This document shows positions 7,599-15,017 of a stretch of DNA of 64,000 nt, piece after piece. The position numbers and the translations under genes are program-made. Within the stretch, counting starts at the first letter, position 1. Each line of letters begins with the position of its first letter. The notes under the pieces were generated by a model. The model was not told where the DNA came from. It saw only the letters and a program-made list of their open reading frames with translations, and did not search any database. The stretch is from Acidobacteriota bacterium (GTDB lineage Bacteria > Acidobacteriota > Blastocatellia > Pyrinomonadales > Pyrinomonadaceae), in the NCBI GenBank assembly GCA_019639235.1, contig JAHBSG010000008.1, forward strand, positions 98,175 through 162,174. The letters are read 5' to 3'.

Positions 7599-8180
7599 TC
7601 AGCTCAGCCTCGCTCCCAGATCGCGAACCTTTGCGAGCCATTTTTCGCGTTTCGGTTCATCGGCAAATTTCACCTGGCCAAATGTCGTGATCCGAACCGG
7701 CTTGATGCCGCAGAACTCGAGGACGGCTTTCTTGAGCGTCCGGCGGCCGCCTGCCCAATAGGCGAAGGTGTCGTAGAGCGTCGGAGCGTCCATCGTCACG
7801 ATCATCCGGCCCGTTCGGCCCTTTAGCAGGCGGTCCCACCACGGCGAGTCCGGATGGTACTTGAAGGCAAAGGACGGCAGGAAAACGCGATCGAGAAAGC
7901 CCTTCATCAGTGCCGGCATCGTGCCCCACCAGGTCGGGTAAACCCAAACGATATGCTCGGCCCAGAGGATCGACTGCTGGGCCTCGACGAGGTCCGGTTC
8001 GAGCTCCTGAATCTCGCGATAGCCCTTATGAAGGATCGGGTCGAACTCCAGTTCCCCGAGCCGGATCTCGCGGACCTCCGCTCCCGCTTCGCGGGCACCG
8101 GCCGCATAGCTCGCAGCCAATGCTCCGCAAAGGCTCTCGCTGTCTGGATGTCCAAGAATGACAAGTATCTTTTTGCTCAT
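7599..8180 (-). CDS. Flavodoxin-fold NAD(P)H quinone reductase family protein
   Basis: The 193-residue protein (start 8180, preceded by AGGAGAAGAA) begins KKILVILGHPDSESLCGALA, the FMN-phosphate loop of the NQO1/KefF/MdaB family, then VWVYPTWWGTMPALMKGFLD (about 80-99), the isoalloxazine contact, and GRTGRMIVTMDAP. These enzymes make two-electron reductions of quinones, azo or nitro compounds. It lies between the ABC permease and ATPase genes in one operon, so the exporter and reductase may handle the same redox-active or aromatic compound. That substrate link is inference. Confidence 0.85.
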   Translation of the reverse strand: MSKKILVILGHPDSESLCGALAASYAAGAREAGAEVREIRLGELEFDPILHKGYREIQELEPDLVEAQQSILWAEHIVWVYPTWWGTMPALMKGFLDRVFLPSFAFKYHPDSPWWDRLLKGRTGRMIVTMDAPTLYDTFAYWAGGRRTLKKAVLEFCGIKPVRITTFGQVKFADEPKREKWLAKVRDLGARLS

Positions 8181-8188
8181 TTCTTCTC

Positions 8189-9319
8189 CTAGCCCCGGAA
8201 TACCATCGCCGGGTCGATAGACGTTGCTTTCCTGATCGCTACGATCGATGCGGTGCAGCACATTAAGATCGTCAGTACGAAAAGTGCGGCCGCGAGCTGC
8301 CAGTTGACGATGATCGCGAGAGTTCCTTCCAGGCTCACCCGCGAGATGACCAGCGATGCCGCGATGCCGACGACGTAGGCAATGAGGCCGCTCAGGACGG
8401 CCTGCGTCAGGATAATGCGGTAAAGATAGCCGTTCGTCGCACCCATTGCCTTGAGTGTGCCGTACTCGCGGATGTGATCGACCGTTGCGGCATAGATCGT
8501 CTGAGCGACGATGACCACGCCTACTATGATCGCGAGCACCGCAGCGACGATGACCGTGATCCCGGCACCGGTCCCGAAGACCCAGTACATACCCTGGCGG
8601 TAAACAAGCTGGCCTGTGGTCAATACCTCAACGTCCTTGAGTTCGCCGGCGAGCCGCGAGCGAAGTGCCTCGATGTCGGCTCCCTCGCGGGCCCGCATCA
8701 CCAGAAAAAAGCTTTGATCCTCATTCAGGCCGAGAAAGGATTGAGCATTCTTGAACGAGGTGAAAACGGCCGGCTGCGAAGTGAAGATGCGGACCCCTCG
8801 CGTAAAGCCGACGACGCGGGCACGGCGCTTGTTGATCTCGATCACCTGGCCGACCTTCGTGACGCCGAGCTTGTTCTCGGCATAAAGCTCATCGACCATA
8901 ACGGCGTCCGGTATCTCAAGATCGGCCACCGAGCCCTGCGTGATGTTCCAGGGACCGCCCATTCCGCCATCAAGATCAAAGCCGACGAGCGTTACGCCCT
9001 CGTCCGAGCCATCGGGCTTTTTCGCCTGTGCCCCGAGCGAGACGATGTGATTCTTGGCCGCGGCTACATCCGGATCGGCGAGCACCTTGTAGAGCTTGCC
9101 CTCATTGAACTCAACGCCCTGCTCAACGTGCGTTACGCCGCGGGAGACGACCCAGAGGTCCGCCTTCGACTGGCCGACGATGCCGGTCGAAGCCTCGATG
9201 AAGCCGAGAAAGATGCCGAGCTGTACGGCCGTCAGGATGATCGAAAATACGATGCCTGTAAGGGTAACGGCCAGCCGGACCTTTTCGTGAAACAGATTTT
9301 TTATCGCTATCGACGCCAT
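8189..9319 (-). CDS. DevC/FtsX-type ABC exporter permease
   Basis: The 376 residues show an N-terminal membrane span (about 12-40), a large extracytoplasmic MacB-like domain (about 45-240) and three C-terminal spans in the FtsX domain, including GTLKAMGATNGYLYRII (about 290-306), the coupling-helix motif. Layout and partners fit the DevBCA exporters, which push substrates out through TolC-like channels. It is the first structural gene after tetR on the same strand; the 58-base space between them holds a copy of the likely TetR operator word. Confidence 0.9.
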   Translation of the reverse strand: MASIAIKNLFHEKVRLAVTLTGIVFSIILTAVQLGIFLGFIEASTGIVGQSKADLWVVSRGVTHVEQGVEFNEGKLYKVLADPDVAAAKNHIVSLGAQAKKPDGSDEGVTLVGFDLDGGMGGPWNITQGSVADLEIPDAVMVDELYAENKLGVTKVGQVIEINKRRARVVGFTRGVRIFTSQPAVFTSFKNAQSFLGLNEDQSFFLVMRAREGADIEALRSRLAGELKDVEVLTTGQLVYRQGMYWVFGTGAGITVIVAAVLAIIVGVVIVAQTIYAATVDHIREYGTLKAMGATNGYLYRIILTQAVLSGLIAYVVGIAASLVISRVSLEGTLAIIVNWQLAAALFVLTILMCCTASIVAIRKATSIDPAMVFRG

Positions 9320-9340
9320 TCTAGTGCTTACCGCTTAATA

Positions 9341-9351
9341 GTTACTTAACA
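9341..9351 (-). promoter_or_regulatory. Putative TetR operator word before the ABC permease gene
   Basis: On the minus strand the word TGTTAAGTAAC lies 22 bases upstream of the permease ATG. It has GTTA/TAAC arms. A near-identical word (TGTTAAGTTAC, on the plus strand) lies just upstream of tetR. Two copies in the two control regions of a tetR-led operon suggest a binding site; a match by chance in AT-rich spacer remains possible. Confidence 0.4.
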
Positions 9352-9377
9352 TCGTTAACCGAAGACGCAAAAAAAAT

Positions 9378-9989
9378 TTACGGCACGAGCCCTCGGATCG
9401 TTGTATCGACGACGGAATTTATAAGCCTCTTTCTTTCCACAAAAGGGAAATCTTCGTGCATTATCAGCAAGGACGTTATGCCGTGAATACCGGCCCAAAT
9501 GGTCTGAGCGGTCGTCGCGACGTCGCCCTTGCGGATATCGCCGGACGCCATGCACTCGGCAACCGATTCGCTCAAGAGGCTAAAAGCCTGCTGGCCGGCC
9601 GAGCCCTCGAACTCATAGTCGCCCTCGCCGAAGATCTTGTCCTTTGGCGAGATGAAAGCGACCTCGTAATGGTGGGGATGTGCGAGGCCGAATTCGATAT
9701 AACCGATGAGCCCCTTTCGCAGCACCTCGAGCGGTGTGCGGCCGTTCTTCTTCGCCTTCCGGATAGCGTCGCCGAGCTTATAGAACGCCTCTTCACATAC
9801 CTCACGAAGCAATGCCGATTTATCTTCAAAATAAAGATAGATCGTCGTCGGCGAGTATTCGATCCGTTCGGCGACCTTACGCATCGAGAGCTTGTCGTAG
9901 CCTTCGGAGACGAAGATCTCTCTCGCGGCATCGATTATCTCTTGCCGGAGGTTCTCTTTTTCTCGTTCTCTGCGTTCGGCTATGCCCAT
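9378..9989 (-). CDS. TetR/AcrR-family transcriptional regulator
   Basis: The 203 residues start with a TetR helix-turn-helix: ARREIF-like AAREIFVSEGYDKLSMRKVA (about 21-40) and EYSPTTIYLYFEDKSALL (about 44-61), ending in the recognition helix and the YF.DK motif typical of the family. The C-terminal ligand domain contains a CarR/TetR_C-like AHPHHYEVAFISPKD. It heads the operon with the exporter and reductase and probably represses both itself and the downstream genes until a toxic ligand binds. The ligand cannot be deduced. Confidence 0.9.
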   Translation of the reverse strand: MGIAERREREKENLRQEIIDAAREIFVSEGYDKLSMRKVAERIEYSPTTIYLYFEDKSALLREVCEEAFYKLGDAIRKAKKNGRTPLEVLRKGLIGYIEFGLAHPHHYEVAFISPKDKIFGEGDYEFEGSAGQQAFSLLSESVAECMASGDIRKGDVATTAQTIWAGIHGITSLLIMHEDFPFVERKRLINSVVDTTIRGLVP

Positions 9990-9999
9990 TGCTTTACAG

Positions 10000-10010
10000 T
10001 GTTAAGTTAC
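10000..10010 (+). promoter_or_regulatory. Putative TetR operator word upstream of tetR
   Basis: TGTTAAGTTAC lies 10 bases upstream of the tetR start codon and matches the word before the permease gene at 10 of 11 positions when the latter is read on the minus strand. Its place between tetR and its promoter region suits autorepression. Confidence 0.4.
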
Positions 10011-10115
10011 GGGACGTTGTTCAGTTTGTCAAGCGAAAAATCGCCTGTTTCGAATATTTGGACGTGGAATCTGAATCAAGGTCGCTTGGGGAACTGCCTC
10101 CGCGATCTCCGGGAA

Positions 10116-10176
10116 AAAAAACTCCGCGGTCTCTGCGTTCCGATCAATTGAACGCCGAGGCCGCGAAGGTTTTCGC
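10116..10176. repeat. Degenerate palindrome of CGCGG/CTCTGCG words
   Basis: In the 251-base space between tetR and the NTF2-like gene, a sequence with ACTCCGCGGTCTCTGCGTTC (10131-10140 region) faces an inverted, imperfect copy starting GAACGCCGAGGCCGCGAAGG at about 10150. The words repeat further to both sides. No open frame with coding character covers it. I read it as one of the dispersed palindromes of this genome; the rest of the space shows nothing recognisable. Confidence 0.5.
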
Positions 10177-10240
10177 AGAGGTCAGATAGATGAGCGACGA
10201 TAATGAGAGGTTACTCTCTAAAGAAAACCGACCGATGACC

Positions 10241-10765
10241 TCACTTCAAATACTCTTTCGGGATCGGGTTTTCAGGGGTTTCGGCTTCCCAGAAGATCGT
10301 AATCACCCACCAACGCTTGCCGTCGAAGAGCAGTTGGAAGCTATTGATGCCGCGCATGAAGGGTTCTTTGTCCGCCTTGCTGCGAAATGCGGCGTAGGTC
10401 GAAAAGACCTGAACTATATTCCCGTAGCGGTCAATCTTGCGGCTGATCTCGCGTTCGTGGAAACCCTGTTTGGCAAAGACGGGCGAGGCCCGTTCGATGT
10501 AGCCATCGGGTGTAAAAACCGTTGCCCCGGTTACGCCAGTCTGCGGGTTGCGTCCCGTCGGGATGAGCCGCGCGTCTTTGTGAAAGAGCGAGCGGAAGCG
10601 GTCCCAATCGCGTTCGACGCCGGCATCGCCGGAGATGACGTCATAAACCGCCTTCATTATCGAATCGATCGACTCGACATCGGCGGGCTTTGCTTCTTTG
10701 CCTTGGGCAAACATAGAGAAACTCAGAATGAAAATTGCGCTAAGAATGAAGAAAGAACGTTTCAT
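10241..10765 (-). CDS. Secreted NTF2-like (SnoaL/DUF4440-type) protein
   Basis: The 174 residues open with a signal peptide (MKRSFFILSAIFILSFSMFAQG, cleavage near residue 20). The rest matches the NTF2-like cone: a helix around DSIMKAVYDVISGD, DWDRFRSLFHKDARLIP (about 54-70), a middle helix, and beta strands including IVQVFSTYAAF and GINSFQLLFDGKRWWVITI (about 140-158). Such domains bind small ligands or act as simple enzymes; nothing shows which. It is transcribed toward the tetR promoter region and follows the nuclease gene after 39 bases on the same strand. Confidence 0.78.
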   Translation of the reverse strand: MKRSFFILSAIFILSFSMFAQGKEAKPADVESIDSIMKAVYDVISGDAGVERDWDRFRSLFHKDARLIPTGRNPQTGVTGATVFTPDGYIERASPVFAKQGFHEREISRKIDRYGNIVQVFSTYAAFRSKADKEPFMRGINSFQLLFDGKRWWVITIFWEAETPENPIPKEYLK

Positions 10766-10804
10766 TTCGAATCTTACGAACGCAGGGCCCGAAAGTTTCA
10801 GGGT

Positions 10805-11680
10805 TCAGGGATTCTTCATATCAACCCTCGCTTCGAAAATTTCCTGCACTTCACGAGGGAAGTTGTTGAGGATATCGAGCCCCGTTCTCTGCTCGATGGC
10901 GCGAATAGTGGTTCGATAGGTCTCCCATCGGACGTCGTCGATCCCATCGATGTTCGGCATATCGACGGCGATGACCTGCATTCGGCGGTCGCGGTCGGCG
11001 ATGCTTCGTCCGCTCGGGAGGGCAACGATGATCTTCCAGCAATTGGTCGGCACGGCCACCTTTCCTTTCAGCCTTTCCTTTTCGCCGTAGCAGCCGGCGA
11101 TCTGATGGACGTTGCCGAGCCGTCGTGCAAGTGCACGGGCGTGCCGCTCGAGCTTTTCCCATGGGCCCTGATTCAGAGCGGCCGTCTTGGGGACGATGTT
11201 GGTCATCATGAAGGTTTCTTCATTGAGCTGCGGGTTGGCGAAGCGATCTGCAGAGGGCACAAGGTGGCCGCGGTCGTAGCCGCTGCCGGAGTAGTCGCTG
11301 TATCCGATGCGGCGAAAGCCGGACGGCAAGCGCGGGTCAGGGCGGAAGTCGGGCCGCGGTATCGAGGGGCCGAGGTCCCCGCGGGTCGTCCGCCAGGCGA
11401 CCCAGTTCGCGGTTCCGCGAGAGTCATTGTAAGACATAACCGAACCTTCGCCGATGATCAAGAAATTATCGCGGTTTCGCTCATCGGCGGTGGCATTTGA
11501 AGGGTTTCCGAAAGCTCCGTGCGGCCCAAGGGGAAGTGCCGGATCAGCGGGAGCGGTTTGCGGCGGCGGTTCGGCCGGGCCTTGTGTGATGGTGCGCAGC
11601 CGATCGCAGCCCGCTGTCGCAACGGCCAGCAGGGCGATCAGAAATATTGCGGGTTTTCCAAAGCGAGCGAGAGACGGCAT
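10805..11680 (-). CDS. DNA/RNA non-specific endonuclease (NUC1) lipoprotein
   Basis: Starting at 11680 (MPSLARFGKP) the 291-residue protein has a lipoprotein signal with lipobox ATAGC (Cys25), a Pro-rich linker, then the beta-beta-alpha-metal nuclease domain: GNPSNATADERNRDNFLI (about 58-75), YSDYSGSGYDRGHLVPSADR (about 127-146, catalytic His in DRGH), and MMTNIVPKTAALNQGPWEKL (about 158-177, metal Asn). It should hydrolyse DNA or RNA outside the cytoplasm, perhaps for nutrient scavenging. Its domain closely resembles the C-terminal domain of the LTD nuclease at 17278-18975. A longer frame upstream is an antisense shadow of rlmN. Confidence 0.88.
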   Translation of the reverse strand: MPSLARFGKPAIFLIALLAVATAGCDRLRTITQGPAEPPPQTAPADPALPLGPHGAFGNPSNATADERNRDNFLIIGEGSVMSYNDSRGTANWVAWRTTRGDLGPSIPRPDFRPDPRLPSGFRRIGYSDYSGSGYDRGHLVPSADRFANPQLNEETFMMTNIVPKTAALNQGPWEKLERHARALARRLGNVHQIAGCYGEKERLKGKVAVPTNCWKIIVALPSGRSIADRDRRMQVIAVDMPNIDGIDDVRWETYRTTIRAIEQRTGLDILNNFPREVQEIFEARVDMKNP

Positions 11681-11761
11681 CGTGTTCAAGTTTACCAAAC
11701 GCGGCGGGCGAGTTCGCCCCGTCGATGCGAACACGTTTGCAAATGCGTTAGAATCAATGGT

Positions 11762-12847
11762 GTGGAAACTCGACCGCATCTTGTGGGACTTGGCCGCGAT
11801 GAACTCACTGAGCTTTTTGCCGGGCTCGGCGAGCCGCGTTACCGTGCGGACCAGGTCTTTCGCGGGCTCTACGAACGCCGTCTCCGTTCCTTTGACGAAA
11901 TGACCGACCTGCCCAAGGCTCTTCGGGAGCGGCTGGCGGCAGAGACGGAGGTTTCGGTGCTGGAGGTCGAATCGAAGTTCGTCTCGATCGATGGCACCCG
12001 GCGTTACCTTATGCGGACCCGCGACGGCTATCCGGTCGAGACCGTTTTTATCCCGAACGAGAGCCGCGACACGATCTGCTTCTCGTCGCAATCGGGCTGC
12101 CCGCTCAAGTGCGACTTTTGCCTGACGGCGAAACTTGGCCTGCTGCGGAATCTGACCGCGGGCGAGATAATCGAGCAGATAATCGTTGTCCTTAATGACG
12201 TTTACGGCATCGGCGGGGAAACGCCGCACGGCACGAACCTCGTCGCGATGGGCGAAGGCGAGCCTTTTTTGAATTTTGAGAACTTGATCAAGGCGCTTGA
12301 GATAATGGCCGACGAAAAGGGGCTGCACATCGTCCCCGGCCGCGTGACGGTCTCGACCGCCGGGATCGTCCCGAAGATCTACGAATTTGCCAAGCTCGAA
12401 CGCCGGCCGAATCTTGCGATCTCGCTTTCGGCGGCAAGCGATCCGCTCCGCGACCGGCTGATGCCGATAAATCGGAAATGGCCGATCGAAGACCTGATGG
12501 CGGCGGCACGCGAATTTGAGAAAACGCTCAAACGCGGCGAAAGATTCACGTTCGAATATGTTCTGCTCGGCGGTGTTAACGATTCCGACCGGCAGGCCGA
12601 GGAACTCGCCGACCTGATCGAACGGCACGGCCTGAGGAAAGTGAAGATCAACCTGATCCCGCACAATCCGGCCGAGCAGCTCGACTATCGCCCATCGGAC
12701 CCCGAGCAGGTTCGGCGGTTCAAGGAGATACTCGAATCGCGGGGAATTTCAGCGTATGTCAGGACGCCGCGTGGCCGTGATATTTATGCCGCCTGCGGAC
12801 AGCTTGCGGCCAAACATGAGCCGAATCTTGTGCAGATCGGGGCCTGA
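11762..12847 (+). CDS. rlmN: Dual-specificity RNA methyltransferase RlmN (radical SAM)
   Basis: Using a GTG start at 11762 (V-ETRPHLVGL) the protein has 361 residues, normal for RlmN. It shows GLGEPRYRADQVFRGLY (about 19-35), the radical-SAM cluster CPLKCDFC, the mechanistic Cys of RDTICFSSQSGC, the SAM motif MGEGEPFLN, and the second catalytic Cys in RTPRGRDIYAACGQL near the C-terminus. RlmN methylates C2 of A2503 in 23S rRNA and A37 in some tRNAs. No strong ribosome-binding site precedes the GTG; an ATG two bases earlier is out of frame. Upstream in-frame codons have no family similarity. Confidence 0.92.
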   Translation: METRPHLVGLGRDELTELFAGLGEPRYRADQVFRGLYERRLRSFDEMTDLPKALRERLAAETEVSVLEVESKFVSIDGTRRYLMRTRDGYPVETVFIPNESRDTICFSSQSGCPLKCDFCLTAKLGLLRNLTAGEIIEQIIVVLNDVYGIGGETPHGTNLVAMGEGEPFLNFENLIKALEIMADEKGLHIVPGRVTVSTAGIVPKIYEFAKLERRPNLAISLSAASDPLRDRLMPINRKWPIEDLMAAAREFEKTLKRGERFTFEYVLLGGVNDSDRQAEELADLIERHGLRKVKINLIPHNPAEQLDYRPSDPEQVRRFKEILESRGISAYVRTPRGRDIYAACGQLAAKHEPNLVQIGA

Positions 12848-12881
12848 GGGAATTTTTGTTGGCGTTTTTCGGATAAGAGAA

Positions 12882-13400
12882 ATGGAGATACTGATCGTCG
12901 GTTCGATAATTGTTGCGTTGATGGTCTGGGCCTCGACCCGCATCAAGCGCGACGCCGCGGCCGCCTATAACGAGGAAGCGATCGAGGCCGATGGCTTCAA
13001 ATTGACGAAGCCGGAGGGTTTCATCCATCTTTTGAATGACGATTCTGGCCTCGCCTTTCGGGCAAACAGCAAGGACTTTGGCCTCGGCGATGCGGCCGAG
13101 AAATACCAAGCGACGATCACGGTCGAGCGACACGACGGGAAGGATACGGATTCGATCGCGGCGGCGATAAAGGAATCCGCTTCCGGGGCCGCTGACGAAG
13201 AGAAGTTCGTCGAGCAGGATCGAAAGAACATTCGTATTGATCTTACGGTAATAGAGGACGGCGTGAATGTCCGTCGTCATGTGCGGCTCGTCGGAACGGA
13301 CGCGGCGACATTCGAGCTGCGTGCCGATGTGCTTGACGACATGGCGGAGGGTTACTCGGAAAAGATCGAAAACCTTATCGCAAGTTTTGAAGTAAAATAA
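12882..13400 (+). CDS. Small membrane-anchored protein of unknown function
   Basis: The 172-residue protein (start 12882, MEILIVGSIIVA) has one N-terminal membrane segment (about 2-18) and a soluble domain with alternating strands, for example FIHLLNDDSGLAFRANSKDF (about 47-66) and YQATITVERHDGKDTDS. The C-terminus ends IENLIASFEVK. I recognise no family; the pattern is reminiscent of periplasmic PsbP/LpqN-like lipid- or membrane-associated domains, but that is only an impression. It lies 34 bases after rlmN on the same strand and may be co-transcribed. Confidence 0.7.
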   Translation: MEILIVGSIIVALMVWASTRIKRDAAAAYNEEAIEADGFKLTKPEGFIHLLNDDSGLAFRANSKDFGLGDAAEKYQATITVERHDGKDTDSIAAAIKESASGAADEEKFVEQDRKNIRIDLTVIEDGVNVRRHVRLVGTDAATFELRADVLDDMAEGYSEKIENLIASFEVK

Positions 13401-13439
13401 GAACATCCCGCTCCGGACGGGCGACATCATAGAAAAATT

Positions 13440-13916
13440 ATGCTGAGAACGAAATTTATTGGATGTGCAATCGCAATAATGTTAGTGGCTTTCGCGGCTG
13501 CGGCAACAAACGCCCAAACGGTCAACGTCGGCGGCTCGATCGGCAACGGGACCGTTGCCCGCGGCGGCTCTGCCCGCGGCGTCGTTACACTGAACATCCC
13601 CGGCGGCCTGCACGTGAACTCGAACCGGCCGAATAGCGAATATGCCATTCCGACCTCGGTGCGGCTGACCGCGACCGGCGGCCGCGTTTCGGCTCCGACC
13701 TATCCGCGAGGGAAGAACAAGCGGTTTCAGTTCTCGAACGGAACGATCAACATTTACGAAGGCCGCGTTACGATCCCGTTCACGGTTCGCGTCCCGGCGA
13801 ACTTTCGCGGAAACACGGTGACGGTCCGTGCCGCCGTTCGCTATCAGGCATGCACCGACGAGGTTTGCTATCCGCCGCGAACGCAGAACATCACGCTAAC
13901 CGCCCGGGTCCGTTGA
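13440..13916 (+). CDS. Stand-alone periplasmic DsbD-alpha-like domain protein
   Basis: The 158 residues comprise a signal peptide (cleavage near ATNAQ, about 25) and one domain of the DsbD N-terminal (PF11412-like) type: GGLHVNSNRPNSEYAIPTSV (about 54-73), RVTIPFTVRVPA, and the defining VRYQACTDEVCYPPRTQNI (about 137-155) with the two redox Cys five residues apart. In DsbD this domain passes electrons to periplasmic partners. Here it lacks the membrane and thioredoxin domains, so it must use a partner encoded elsewhere. It follows the small membrane protein by 39 bases. Confidence 0.82.
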   Translation: MLRTKFIGCAIAIMLVAFAAAATNAQTVNVGGSIGNGTVARGGSARGVVTLNIPGGLHVNSNRPNSEYAIPTSVRLTATGGRVSAPTYPRGKNKRFQFSNGTINIYEGRVTIPFTVRVPANFRGNTVTVRAAVRYQACTDEVCYPPRTQNITLTARVR

Positions 13917-13969
13917 TCATTAGAGCTTCCAGATCAGGACAATGTCTTAGTGAACTTTGTGCATATTTT

Positions 13970-14018
13970 CTTTGTGGCCTTTGTGTTTAGAAAATAATTA
14001 AACACAAAGGCCGCAAAG
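13970..14018. repeat. Palindrome of CACAAAGG words
   Basis: Arms 13970-13988 and 14000-14018 are inverted copies at 18 of 19 positions, separated by 11 AT-rich bases. Similar CACAGAG/TTTGTG words continue outward to about 13955 and 14045. It occupies the 180-base space between the convergent DsbD-alpha-like and pgeF genes and could act as a bidirectional terminator hairpin, although it is longer than needed. Confidence 0.7.
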
Positions 14019-14096
14019 GTTTCTCACAATGTACACAGAGGAAGCAAACCGCAGGAACTCTTGAGTATTCCCTGACTTTCTTACATATAGATCTGG

Positions 14097-15017
14097 TTAC
14101 ACATTGCGGCCGATCACGGACATCAGGCGTCCGGTTCGGCCGTATTTGCTTTTCTCGACCCGATACGAAAAGAAGAGGTCTGTCATCTCCATCGTACAGA
14201 GTGATGAGACGAAGATATGCTCCGGTGCGAGGCCGGCTGCGATGAGCTGGTCGCGATTTGCGGCGTGCAGGTCGATGAGGGCGTGGCCCGGCCGCGTTTC
14301 GGAAAAGTATTTGTCGGCTTCGGCAAAGTTTGCGGTGAATTCCGAAATCACGTCTTCGCCGATCTCGTAGTTGCGTCCGCAGGCAGCCGGCCCGATGGCG
14401 GCGATCATATCCGCCGGAACTGCGCCGTAGTTCTCTACCATTTTCATTACGGCTTTTGCGACGATCGACCGCACCGTTCCCCGCCATCCGGCGTGAACGG
14501 CGGCAAAGCTTCCGGTCCGCGGGGCGCCGATAAGAACCGGGACGCAATCGGCTGTCTTTACGCCGAGCAAAAGTCCGGGCATATCGGAAACGAGCGAATC
14601 GAAGCGTTCCTCGGTTGCTGCCGCGGCCTCGGGGCTATCAACGATCTTTACGCCGTCGCCATGCACCTGCCAGGCGGTCGCAAGCCGCCGTTCGCCCGGA
14701 AAAAGCGAGAGAAACCGACGCCGGTTTTCCTCGATGTTTTCGGTGAGGTCCTCGTCGTAGCCGGCAAGATTGAGATCGCCGCCGCTCCCGTTGCCGCGCA
14801 TATCCGAAACTCCACCGAGCCGCGTCGAGAAGCCGTTGACGAAGCCGGCAGCTTCGAGCGGACGGCAGACGAGCAGCTTAAGTCCGTCCTGCTCTCGCCA
14901 ATAGAAGTCGGAATCGGTTAGAATTCGGCGTTGGGCATCGGCCAAATCCACTGCGGCACTCGCAGGCGCATCGGCCTCGCCGCGGCCATCGATGATAATC
15001 TCTACCGGGTTCGACAT
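14097..15017 (-). CDS. pgeF: Peptidoglycan editing factor PgeF (YfiH/laccase-domain family)
   Basis: The 306-residue protein carries the Zn/Cu-binding laccase-domain triad: His in TAWQVHGDGV (about 121), Cys in GVKTADCVPVL (about 158) and His in FAAVHAGWRGTV (about 175), plus GFSTRLGGVS near the N-terminus and AIGPAACGRNYEIG. PgeF removes wrongly incorporated L-Ser from muropeptides; some relatives act as purine nucleoside phosphorylases. The first about 38 residues are an extra extension. The ATG at 15017 makes the gene overlap acpS head to head by 26 bases; a GTG at 14951 would avoid the overlap. Confidence 0.88.
   Translation of the reverse strand: MSNPVEIIIDGRGEADAPASAAVDLADAQRRILTDSDFYWREQDGLKLLVCRPLEAAGFVNGFSTRLGGVSDMRGNGSGGDLNLAGYDEDLTENIEENRRRFLSLFPGERRLATAWQVHGDGVKIVDSPEAAAATEERFDSLVSDMPGLLLGVKTADCVPVLIGAPRTGSFAAVHAGWRGTVRSIVAKAVMKMVENYGAVPADMIAAIGPAACGRNYEIGEDVISEFTANFAEADKYFSETRPGHALIDLHAANRDQLIAAGLAPEHIFVSSLCTMEMTDLFFSYRVEKSKYGRTGRLMSVIGRNV

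Noticed and set aside
9378..9989. Possible fusion of two regulators
   Set aside because: Length of 203 residues and a single N-terminal helix-turn-helix fit one ordinary TetR protein.
10190..11500. Long plus-strand reading frame of 436 codons
   Set aside because: It runs antisense to the NTF2-like and NUC1 lipoprotein genes, both of which have family motifs and signal sequences; its own translation has no recognisable domain.
11681..12664. N-terminal extension of the NUC1 lipoprotein gene up to 12664
   Set aside because: This part is antisense to rlmN. The lipoprotein signal at 11680 gives a natural start.
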